A stretch of 64,000 nucleotides of DNA from an uncultured bacterium (GTDB lineage: Bacteria; Actinomycetota; Coriobacteriia; Coriobacteriales; Coriobacteriaceae): the NCBI GenBank assembly GCA_905215525.1, contig CAJMQJ010000006.1:1-64000 (forward strand). Reading direction: 5' to 3'. The notes beneath the pieces were generated by a model. It worked only from the letters and a program-made list of their open reading frames with translations. It made no database searches and was not told the DNA's origin. Both the position numbers and the translations under genes were made by a program. Of this stretch, positions 33,548 to 40,229 are shown piece after piece. Every line of letters starts with the position of its first letter. Within the stretch, counting starts at the first letter, position 1.

Positions 33548-35005
33548 TTACATCAGGCCAAAGAGGTGGAACCAGGCGGCCTCGACCAGCACGACGATAA
33601 AGACGACCACAGTGAGGGGAATGCCCATGCGCATAGCCTCTTTGGAGGTGTAGCCGCCGGCGTCCTTGCCCTCGCCGATAAGGATCGGCAGGTTGTGGAA
33701 CGGCAGGATGTAGTGGATGTTGATGGACGTGAAGACGATGAGCGCCACGGCAAGCGGGCTTACGCTGGAGCCGGCCGCGAAGCTGATGAACGCCGGCACG
33801 CACACGCCGAGCACGGCCATGACCGAGCCCATGAACATGTGGATGATCATGGAGAGCGCGGCGACGAGCAGGGCGAACAGGAAGATGTTCTCGGGCACGG
33901 AGCTGGGAAGCACGACGTCGGCGATCCAGGCGTTCATGCCGGTGGCGCCGCCCACGGAACCCACGGCCATGGCGGCCGTCAGGAACATGAGGGACTTGAT
34001 GTCGACAGCGTTCCAGCTGGCAGGAGTGAGGACCTCGCCGATGATGGGCATGGCGAGTGCGACGCCAATGGCCAGGGTGACCCAGCCGATATAGTCGCCC
34101 GAGACGGTGAGCCACAGCGCGATGGCGATGACAAGCCACACGATGGTGCGGATCTCCTTGACGGAGAGCTTGCCGAGCGCGGCCTGCTTGGCCACGATCT
34201 GCTCGCGATCGTAAACGAGCTCCTTGCTGGGCTTAAAGAAGAAGAGGCCCAGGAACAGGGTGCACAGCAGCGCGACCAGCATGGGCACGCTCATGTACAG
34301 GAACCAGTCGACGAAGGACGGGCTCATGCCGCCGGCCTCGGCGCTGTACTGCGCGACGAGCGGGTTGAGTGTGGAGTCGCCCGTCAGGAAGAACATGGAG
34401 CCCGGGGCAGCAGCGGCAAACACGAGGAAGCCGAGCTTACCCTTGTCGTCGTCACCGTAGCCGGCGGACTCGGCGATGACCGAGACGACGGCGAGGATGA
34501 GGAAGGCGCGGGGGAACGGATGCGGGATCAGCAGCGACAGCACAAAGGTGAGCGCGAAGATCGAGATGATGAGCGACTTGGCGTCGCGCACGAACTTGAG
34601 CATAAACGCATAGGCGATGCGCTCGCCCAGGCCCGACTCCTTGACCGCGCTGGCGATGAGGTAGGCACCAATGACGAGCCACATGGTGGCTTTGGTCCAC
34701 GAGCTAAACGTGGAGGCGACCGTCGCCGAGATGCTCGCGGCGCCCGTGTCGTCCACGCACACCTTGAATAGAACGAGCAGCGCGCAATAGAGCAGGCCCA
34801 CAAAGCCCGGCTGCGCCACACCGCATGCCCAGAACACCACCGTGGCGAGCGTCAGTGCCAGACAGGTCTGACCGCCGACCGTGAGCTCGACCGTCGAGCT
34901 CAGCTCCGCCAAAGGAAGAAACTTCACCAGCAAAAAGACAACGATACCCAGCACAAAGCCAATTTCGCGCTTGGTGATCTTAAACGCCTTCTTTTCCGCT
35001 TCCAT
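33548..35005 (-). CDS. DASS/SLC13 family anion:sodium symporter
   Basis: Membrane transporter of 485 residues with about 11-12 hydrophobic helices arranged as two repeats. The first half has SSWTKATMWLVIGAYLIASAVKESGLGERIAY and LLIPHPFPRAFL; the second has FTSINIHYILPFHNLPILIGEG, the helix-hairpin end typical of divalent anion symporters. It should import a carboxylate with Na+. Its place directly before ubiD suggests it brings in the decarboxylation substrate or exchanges it. AAAGGTGGGGAG upstream supports the ATG at 35005. Confidence 0.88.
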   Translation of the reverse strand: MEAEKKAFKITKREIGFVLGIVVFLLVKFLPLAELSSTVELTVGGQTCLALTLATVVFWACGVAQPGFVGLLYCALLVLFKVCVDDTGAASISATVASTFSSWTKATMWLVIGAYLIASAVKESGLGERIAYAFMLKFVRDAKSLIISIFALTFVLSLLIPHPFPRAFLILAVVSVIAESAGYGDDDKGKLGFLVFAAAAPGSMFFLTGDSTLNPLVAQYSAEAGGMSPSFVDWFLYMSVPMLVALLCTLFLGLFFFKPSKELVYDREQIVAKQAALGKLSVKEIRTIVWLVIAIALWLTVSGDYIGWVTLAIGVALAMPIIGEVLTPASWNAVDIKSLMFLTAAMAVGSVGGATGMNAWIADVVLPSSVPENIFLFALLVAALSMIIHMFMGSVMAVLGVCVPAFISFAAGSSVSPLAVALIVFTSINIHYILPFHNLPILIGEGKDAGGYTSKEAMRMGIPLTVVVFIVVLVEAAWFHLFGLM

Positions 35006-35057
35006 CTCCCCACCTTTCTTGTTGGGGGCGCTCCGGATTCGCAACCACGTTGCCGCT

Positions 35058-35090
35058 TAAAAAGGGGCGCCCGTTATCGGACGCCCCTTA
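35058..35090 (-). terminator. Intrinsic terminator between the LpdD-IDI gene and the transporter gene
   Basis: Minus-strand stem AAGGGGCGTCCG / CGGGCGCCCCTT with an ATAA loop and T6 tail. It means the transporter-ubiD-ubiX genes need their own promoter, or some read-through. Confidence 0.85.
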
Positions 35091-35156
35091 CGTTGCGCTG
35101 TGTTGTGGCAATACAGTCAAGCGGGATTTTTGGATGAGAAGCGATCCTCTGGGCAA

Positions 35157-35221
35157 AAACCGTCACAATCTTCGACGCTTTTCCTCGATTTCGAGATTTT
35201 CATCGAATGTTGTGACGGTTT
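35157..35221. repeat. Inverted repeat AAACCGTCACAA / TTGTGACGGTTT
   Basis: 12-bp perfect arms with about 41 nt between, inside which CTCGA/TCGAG also pairs. It lies between the terminator at 35058 and REP-like copy 4. Confidence 0.7.
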
Positions 35222-35223
35222 GG

Positions 35224-35255
35224 ATATGGCAAAGGGACTGTACCTTTGTTACATA
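35224..35255. repeat. REP-like palindrome, copy 4 (degenerate)
   Basis: ATATGGCAAAGGGACTGTACC then TTTGTTACATA. The LpdD-IDI gene ends inside it (Met codon then TAA), the same placement as copy 3. Confidence 0.6.
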
Positions 35256-36196
35256 GCGAGGGCCGTACGGATGGATGGGTCGCTGAGTGCCTCGCGGAGC
35301 CAGGGGGCCAGCTGCTCGGGGTGACCCTGCAGGTAGCCTTTGAGCTCGGACGGGGCCACGCGACGCACCTCCGAGATCTCCTCTTGGTTGATATGCAGCT
35401 CGCCCGGCTCAACATGGGCTGCGAACACCTCGCACCATTCGCACTCGCAGCGGCCGTCGCCGTGATCCTCGCGATACACCACGTGACCGAGGTGCTTGAG
35501 CTGGTCGGGCTCGCGCGCAATGCCAAGCTCTTCGTTGATGCGACGCGCCGTGGCGGCCGCGACGTCTTCCCCGGGGAGCGGATGGCCGGCGCAGCTATCG
35601 GCCAGCACCCCGCCCCACAGGCGCTTGAGCGGACTGCGGCGGCAGAGCAGCAGGCGCGCGTCCTCGCCCTGGCCCTCGACCAGAAGCGTCAGAAATGCCT
35701 GATGCAGGATGCCCTCGCCGGCATGTGCCTCGATGCGATCGACAGGGCCAAGCGCCTCGCCGGTCGCGGCATCGACCGCCACGACCTCGGCGCCTGCACC
35801 GCCCTCATCCCAGCCGGCGCGCAGGATGCGCGCGGCGGCCTCCTCGAGCGCGGCGATGAGCTCCTTGGTGGTAGCGAGCACGCGCTGCAGATCGTCCGCA
35901 GTCGCATGCTCCACATGAAAGCCCGTGCTTGCAACTACCGGCACGCCAAAGCGCGTGGCCAGCGCCGCCGCGATATCGTGCGCCGGGATCTCATCTCGAT
36001 GGCACGGAACGGCCAGGATGCTCACGGTCGCCGTGCGACCGGGCTCAGGGCGCGGAATGGCCTGCGCCGTGGCGCCCAGATGCGCGTACTCCGGCGAGCA
36101 GGCGTACACCACCATGCCGCGCGGCGTCACCGTCAACTGGGCCTCGAGCGCAAACTTGCCCTCGCCCACTGCAACCTTTGTCGTGTGCATACCCAT
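35249..36196 (-). CDS. Fusion of LpdD-like prenyl-flavin chaperone domain and isopentenyl-diphosphate isomerase-like Nudix domain
   Basis: 315 residues. Residues 5-120 resemble the small LpdD-type proteins encoded with gallate decarboxylase-type UbiD enzymes: AHLGATAQAI, VPCHRDEIP, and GFHVEHATADDLQRV. Residues 135-305 match type-1 IDI: metal His in EAH and ILHQAF, Nudix box GHPLPGE...RRINEELGI, the two catalytic-region glutamates in CECEWCEVFAA, LHINQEE, and the C-terminal APWL. In the active-site loop DSCAGHP the Cys is three, not two, residues before the His, so isomerase activity is uncertain. The ATG at 36196 has AGGAG 5 nt upstream. A role in DMAPP or DMAP supply for UbiX is inferred. 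Confidence 0.75.
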   Translation of the reverse strand: MGMHTTKVAVGEGKFALEAQLTVTPRGMVVYACSPEYAHLGATAQAIPRPEPGRTATVSILAVPCHRDEIPAHDIAAALATRFGVPVVASTGFHVEHATADDLQRVLATTKELIAALEEAAARILRAGWDEGGAGAEVVAVDAATGEALGPVDRIEAHAGEGILHQAFLTLLVEGQGEDARLLLCRRSPLKRLWGGVLADSCAGHPLPGEDVAAATARRINEELGIAREPDQLKHLGHVVYREDHGDGRCECEWCEVFAAHVEPGELHINQEEISEVRRVAPSELKGYLQGHPEQLAPWLREALSDPSIRTALAM

Positions 36197-36270
36197 GGGA
36201 TCTCCTGTCGCCCGCGATGTACCTGAGACCATCTTCGCCTGTATTGCGACTATACAGGCAAGCGCAGCCT

Positions 36271-36300
36271 GCGACAAAGGGGGCAGGCACCTGACACATT
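36271..36300. repeat. REP-like sequence, copy 5 (half, degenerate)
   Basis: GCGACAAAGGGGGCAGGCACC then TGACACATT; related to the palindrome family but with a poor right arm. It lies between two divergent genes. Confidence 0.4.
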
Positions 36301-36357
36301 CTGTTAGAGTTGCAGGGATTGAATCCCGCTTATTCATGCGACATTGGAGTGACAACC

Positions 36358-37593
36358 TTGACCGCCGCAACCACGCCTAAAAGTAAGTCAACCGCCGCCG
36401 CGCTCTCCCCCGCGCGCACCAAGCTCTGCCTGGCGCTGCTCGTGCTGTTGGGCTTCTCGCTCGGCTGCTCGGAGTTCGTGGTCATCGGCATCGAAAGCGA
36501 CTTGGCAACGGAACTCGGCGTATCACTTGCCACTGCGGGCCAGCTCATCAGCGTGTTCGCGCTCGTCTACGCTATCGCCACGCCGGTGCTCGCGCTCAGC
36601 ACGGGGCGATTCCGCCGCTACCAGCTGCTCGTGTGCTACAGCATCGTTTTTGTGCTCGGCAACCTGGTCATGGCGTTGGCGCCCAACTTCCAGGTGCTGT
36701 TTATCTCGCGCATTGTCCTGGGCTCCGTCTCGGGCGCACTGCTCGCCGTGGGTGTGACGTACATCCCCGAGCTGCTGTCCCCACAGCAAACCTCACTTGC
36801 CATCTCGGTGGTATATGGTGCGTTTTCCGTGGCAATGGTCTTTGTGACCTCGATCGGCAAGTTCGTGGCCGACACGCTCGACTGGCACGTGGCCATGTAC
36901 GGCACGCTGACCTTTGCCGTTCTGATCTGCGGAGCGCTCGTGGCGTTTATGCCGCGCGCTGGGCAAACCGATGAGCCTGCCACCTTTCGCGAGCAGGCGG
37001 GTCTGCTGCGCGAGCCGAGCATCATCACCGGCATGCTCATCTTTTTGTTTGGCGTAGGCTCGGTCTATGTGTTCTACGGCTACGTGACGCCTTATCTTGA
37101 GCAGGTGCTGGGTATGGGAACCGTTCAGGCGAGCACCACGCTTATGGCCTACGGCGTGTTCTGCCTGGTCTCGAACATCTTGGGCGGATGGATCGACGCG
37201 CGTTTTGGCATGAAGGCGCTGCTTGTGACGTTTGTGCTGCAGGCCGCGGCGTTACTCGGGCTGTTTGCTGTGGGCGGCACCATGCCGCTCGCGCTGGTCT
37301 TTGTCTTTAGCTTGGCGCTGCTCATGTACCTGTTCTCGGTGTCGTGCATCACGCACTTTATGGACGTGGCACGCAGCCGCCATCCCAAGTCGATGGTACT
37401 CGCAAGTTCGGTTGAGCCCATGGCGTTTAACGTCGGCATCTCGTTTGGCACCGCGGTAGGCGGAGCCGTGGTGAGCAGCATTGGCATTGCACACGTGGGC
37501 GCCGTGGGCGCCGCGTTCTCGCTTGTGGCCTGGGCGCTTACGCTGGTGACGATTAAGCTGGCACGTTGGGAGCGCAAGCGGGCGAGGGCGTAA
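36358..37593 (+). CDS. Major facilitator superfamily efflux transporter (AraJ/DHA1-like)
   Basis: Twelve-helix membrane exporter, 411 residues. The short N-terminal cytosolic part is followed by LALLVLLGFSLGCSEFVVIGI (first helix, the FxxxxSEFxxIG pattern of the drug/arabinose efflux group), GRFRRYQ in loop 2-3 and LFISRIVLGSVSGALLAVGV in helix 4. The start is TTG with GGAG 8 nt upstream; a GTG nine bases earlier is possible. It is divergent from the LpdD-IDI gene and 51 bp before the phosphatase gene. Substrate unknown; export of a decarboxylation product is possible but unsupported. Confidence 0.85.
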   Translation: MTAATTPKSKSTAAALSPARTKLCLALLVLLGFSLGCSEFVVIGIESDLATELGVSLATAGQLISVFALVYAIATPVLALSTGRFRRYQLLVCYSIVFVLGNLVMALAPNFQVLFISRIVLGSVSGALLAVGVTYIPELLSPQQTSLAISVVYGAFSVAMVFVTSIGKFVADTLDWHVAMYGTLTFAVLICGALVAFMPRAGQTDEPATFREQAGLLREPSIITGMLIFLFGVGSVYVFYGYVTPYLEQVLGMGTVQASTTLMAYGVFCLVSNILGGWIDARFGMKALLVTFVLQAAALLGLFAVGGTMPLALVFVFSLALLMYLFSVSCITHFMDVARSRHPKSMVLASSVEPMAFNVGISFGTAVGGAVVSSIGIAHVGAVGAAFSLVAWALTLVTIKLARWERKRARA

Positions 37594-37644
37594 GCGCAGA
37601 TGCGATACTCGAGCTCGATGATGGCGATCGAAAGGAAACCGCAT

Positions 37645-38091
37645 ATGCAACGTGTACTGTTTATCTGCCATGGGAACATCTGCCGCTCGACGATGGCTGA
37701 GTCGGTGTTTACCGAGCTCGTGCGCCGCGCTGGGCGCGAGGCGGAGTTTGTCATCGATTCCGCAGCGACCTCAACTGAGGAGATCGGCAACCCGCCGCAT
37801 CATGGCACGGTCGCCAAGCTGCGCGAAGTCGGGATTCCCGTCGTTGCGCACCGTGCCCGCCAGGTGCGTCGAGCAGAGTATGGCAACTGGGACCACATTG
37901 TCTATATGGATGCTGAGAACGCGCGTGGCCTGCGTCGCATCTTTGGCGACGACCCCGACGGCAAGATTACGCGCTTGCTCGATTGGACCGGGCGCCCCGG
38001 CGACGTGGCCGATCCCTGGTACACCGGCAATTTCGATGCCACCTACCGCGACGTGCTCGCCGGTTGCGCCGCTATGCTCGAGCAGCTGTAG
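37645..38091 (+). CDS. Low molecular weight protein-tyrosine phosphatase
   Basis: Cytosolic phosphatase, 148 residues. The catalytic loop is CHGNICRS (C-X5-R with Ser) at residues 8-15, and the general-acid Asp is in DPWYTGNF near residue 128. These enzymes act on phosphotyrosine proteins such as polysaccharide co-polymerases, or on arginine phosphate. AAAGGA upstream of the ATG at 37645. No cognate kinase is nearby. Confidence 0.93.
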   Translation: MQRVLFICHGNICRSTMAESVFTELVRRAGREAEFVIDSAATSTEEIGNPPHHGTVAKLREVGIPVVAHRARQVRRAEYGNWDHIVYMDAENARGLRRIFGDDPDGKITRLLDWTGRPGDVADPWYTGNFDATYRDVLAGCAAMLEQL

Positions 38092-38128
38092 GAAAGCGAG
38101 GTCGCAGGCCACGCCTTCGGCGCGAAAC

Positions 38129-38250
38129 GAGCGTGGATAATCTCCCGCATGAAAAATGAGCGTGGATTTTCTCCCACTTTGAGCGTTCAAGTGCGCTCTA
38201 AACGGGAGAAAATCCACGCTCATTTTCTCGGCGGGAGATAATCCACGCTC
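38129..38250. repeat. Nested inverted repeat with four GCGTGGATWWTCTCCC units
   Basis: Two units on the plus strand (38129-38146 and 38158-38175) face two on the minus strand (38204-38221 and 38233-38250). The outer pair has ATAA and the inner pair TTTT at the variable centre, so outer pairs with outer and inner with inner, giving a long hairpin. It lies between two convergent genes and may end transcription from both. Confidence 0.8.
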
Positions 38251-38252
38251 AA

Positions 38253-38582
38253 CTACTCGTCGACGATCTCGGAAAGCCAGACATTCAGCGTATCGACCTC
38301 GGGGCAGCAAAACTTCGCCGTACCGGGCTCGTTGCCAGGCACGGTTCCGCCATAGCGCAGGATATCGATATAGGGAAAGCCCACGTGGCAGGCCATGGAG
38401 CACATCTTGCCGCGGTCTCGGTCAAAGTCAAAGACGTCGCCCGGCTTATGACCGTGGTGGCAGCGGCACGTCCCCAGCTGGTCCACGCAGCTCACGCGGA
38501 TACGCGGCCGCTTGCCACGCGGCGCGCCGAGCGGCCCGTTCTCGCCCGCAGGCTTGACGCCGCCCTCGCCAGCATTACTCAT
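38253..38582 (-). CDS. Small Cys-rich protein, TIGR04076-like
   Basis: 109 residues, no membrane segment. The pattern GTCRCHHGHKPGDVFDF, then GKMCSMACHVGFPYIDILRYGG, then FCCPE resembles the TIGR04076 family, in which conserved cysteines and a Gly-rich loop suggest metal or iron-sulphur binding; function unknown. The start ATG overlaps the stop region of the pyridoxamine kinase gene, so translation is coupled. The N-terminal 25 residues are Gly/Lys/Arg-rich and probably flexible. Confidence 0.6.
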   Translation of the reverse strand: MSNAGEGGVKPAGENGPLGAPRGKRPRIRVSCVDQLGTCRCHHGHKPGDVFDFDRDRGKMCSMACHVGFPYIDILRYGGTVPGNEPGTAKFCCPEVDTLNVWLSEIVDE

Positions 38583-39399
38583 GGTCAATCACATCCAGGC
38601 AGGCCTCGATGGGCAGGCCGGCAGACTTATCCTCCTGCGCAGCATTGCGCTCGATAAGCTCGGCCACCACGCGCATGGCATCGGCCGTGGCGCGCTGCAG
38701 ACTCCAACCTGCCATAACGCGGCCGACGAGCACTGCCGAGAACGTGTCGCCCGTACCCGGGAAATAGACCGGAATGAGCTCAAAGGGAATCGTGAAGTAC
38801 TCCCCCGCTACATGGTCGTAACCGATAACCGCGTTCGTGCCATTGACCACGGCGCTCGTAATGACCACCGACTTGGCACCCAACTCGCGCACGGCGTCCA
38901 CAAGGGCGCGGGCCTCATCGGGCGTGATCTGCTCTGCAATAGGCGTATCGGCGAGCAGACAGGCCTCGGTGTAGTTGGGCACCGCGTAGTCTGCGCACTC
39001 CAGCAGGTGCCGCATGAGGCCAATCGTGGACTCGGGCACGCCGGCATAGAGCTTGCCGTTGTCACCCATGATGGGATCGACGAACACCTTGGTGCCCTTT
39101 TGCGCACGGCGGTGGCAAAAGTCCGAGATGATGCGCGTCTCTTCCTCGGTCACGATAAAGCCGGTCGAGATGGCGTCGAACTCAAAGCCGAGCTCCTCCC
39201 AGATAGCGAGGCTTTGACGCACGTACTCGGTGGTGTCGTGGATGTAGAACTTGGGGTAGTTGAGCGTGTCGGACACAAGTGCCGTCGGCAGATTGTGGAT
39301 ACGGTAACCCATGTGCGACAGCACCGGCAGCATGGCGGAAAGCGCGACCTTGCCGTAGCCGCACATATCGTTAATCAGCAGCAGCTGAGTATTCTTCAT
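38575..39399 (-). CDS. Pyridoxamine kinase (PdxY/PdxK-like, PfkB family)
   Basis: Vitamin B6 salvage kinase, 274 residues. Start with QLLLINDMCGYGKVALSAMLPVL (substrate loop; the DxxGYG pattern of bacterial pyridoxamine kinases), DPIMGDNGKLY in the centre, NYTEACLL, and the anion hole PGTGDTFSAVLVG with the catalytic Asp. It phosphorylates pyridoxal or pyridoxamine; a related substrate such as hydroxymethylpyrimidine cannot be excluded. Overlaps the downstream Cys-rich gene by 8 bp. Confidence 0.88.
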   Translation of the reverse strand: MKNTQLLLINDMCGYGKVALSAMLPVLSHMGYRIHNLPTALVSDTLNYPKFYIHDTTEYVRQSLAIWEELGFEFDAISTGFIVTEEETRIISDFCHRRAQKGTKVFVDPIMGDNGKLYAGVPESTIGLMRHLLECADYAVPNYTEACLLADTPIAEQITPDEARALVDAVRELGAKSVVITSAVVNGTNAVIGYDHVAGEYFTIPFELIPVYFPGTGDTFSAVLVGRVMAGWSLQRATADAMRVVAELIERNAAQEDKSAGLPIEACLDVIDHE

Positions 39400-39540
39400 G
39401 AGGGTCTCCCTTGTTTCGGGCGCGGCGCGGCAGCGCCACAGTGCGACTAAGTGTAGCGCAGGGGACGTTGTGAACGGGCGCTGGCACCGCAGAGGACGAA
39501 TTGTTGCGGAAAGGTTACGGGAAGGAGGAAGTTAGTCGTT

Positions 39541-39609
39541 GGGGACGTTCTTAAATGACTAGTCGACACAAGGAGTGTCCCCAAATGCCGGCACATAAGG
39601 AACGTCCCT
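39541..39609. repeat. Palindromic repeat cluster with GGGACGTTC / GAACGTCCC
   Basis: 9-bp arms enclose a second short GTGTCCCC motif and ACTAGT, in the 326-bp gap between pyridoxamine kinase and marR. It resembles other REP-like units in composition but not in sequence. Confidence 0.55.
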
Positions 39610-39641
39610 AAGTGCCGCTCGAACATAATAAGTTTGGTACC

Positions 39642-39670
39642 TTGACATTTATTTACCGTGCTCCTAAATT
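39642..39670 (+). promoter_or_regulatory. Promoter of the marR-ABC exporter operon
   Basis: Perfect -35 TTGACA and -10 TAAATT with 17 bp between, 55 bp upstream of marR. It is the best sigma-A-type promoter seen in the window. Confidence 0.8.
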
Positions 39671-39704
39671 GGTTAGGCACAAAACAATTCAACTACCTAA
39701 CTAA
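39669..39704. promoter_or_regulatory. Candidate MarR operator
   Basis: Inverted arms TTGGTTAGG and CCTAACTAA (8 of 9 matching) overlapping the -10 box and start-site region of the marR promoter; placement fits autorepression. Confidence 0.55.
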
Positions 39705-39725
39705 AGAAAGGAGCGAAGCTTAGAT

Positions 39726-40229
39726 ATGTGTGTTGAACCACTCGTCCTTCCGCATGAGCCCGGCGGTGACCCGTCGCAACCGGTAGACATACCCGAAGCG
39801 GTCAGCGCCGAAGACAAGCTTGCCAAGCGCATCCTCAATAATCTGGGCTTTTGCGGCCATTACATGCACTTTCATGGCGGAGGCGTATCCGGCAAGGCGC
39901 CCATCATCTGCCTGCTGGCCAAGCAACCCGGCGGCGAGATGTCGCAGCAGGAGCTCGGCATGCACTTTGACCTCAAGCCGGGATCGCTTTCCGAGATCCT
40001 GTCCAAGCTCGAGCTCAACGGCCTCATCGAGCGCAGCCGTAACCCCAAGGATCGACGGCAACTCACCATTCGCCTGACCGAAACCGGCCGGGAAAACGCC
40101 CGCATCGACCAGGCGGCCCGCATCCGCTTTAGAGAACGGGCCTTTAGCGCGCTCACCCACGACGAGCGCGAGGACCTCGCCGAAATGCTCGATAAAATCC
40201 GCGTAACCTGGGAGGAACTGGATGATTAA
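39726..40229 (+). CDS. MarR family transcriptional regulator
   Basis: Winged-helix repressor of 167 residues. The recognition region is MSQQELGMHFDLKPGSLSEILSKLELNGLIERSRNPKDRRQLTIRLTETG, with the DRR wing motif intact. The N-terminus has about 45 residues ahead of the usual dimer helix. AAAGGAG lies about 12 nt upstream of the ATG. It overlaps the first ABC gene by 8 bp, so it most likely controls its own operon in response to an exported compound. Confidence 0.92.
   Translation: MCVEPLVLPHEPGGDPSQPVDIPEAVSAEDKLAKRILNNLGFCGHYMHFHGGGVSGKAPIICLLAKQPGGEMSQQELGMHFDLKPGSLSEILSKLELNGLIERSRNPKDRRQLTIRLTETGRENARIDQAARIRFRERAFSALTHDEREDLAEMLDKIRVTWEELDD

Noticed and set aside
33405..34139. Upstream extension of the UbiD frame by about 245 codons
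   Set aside because: It lies over the DASS transporter in another frame, with His/Arg-rich content and no match to any UbiD. The ATG at 33404 has a strong ribosome-binding site.
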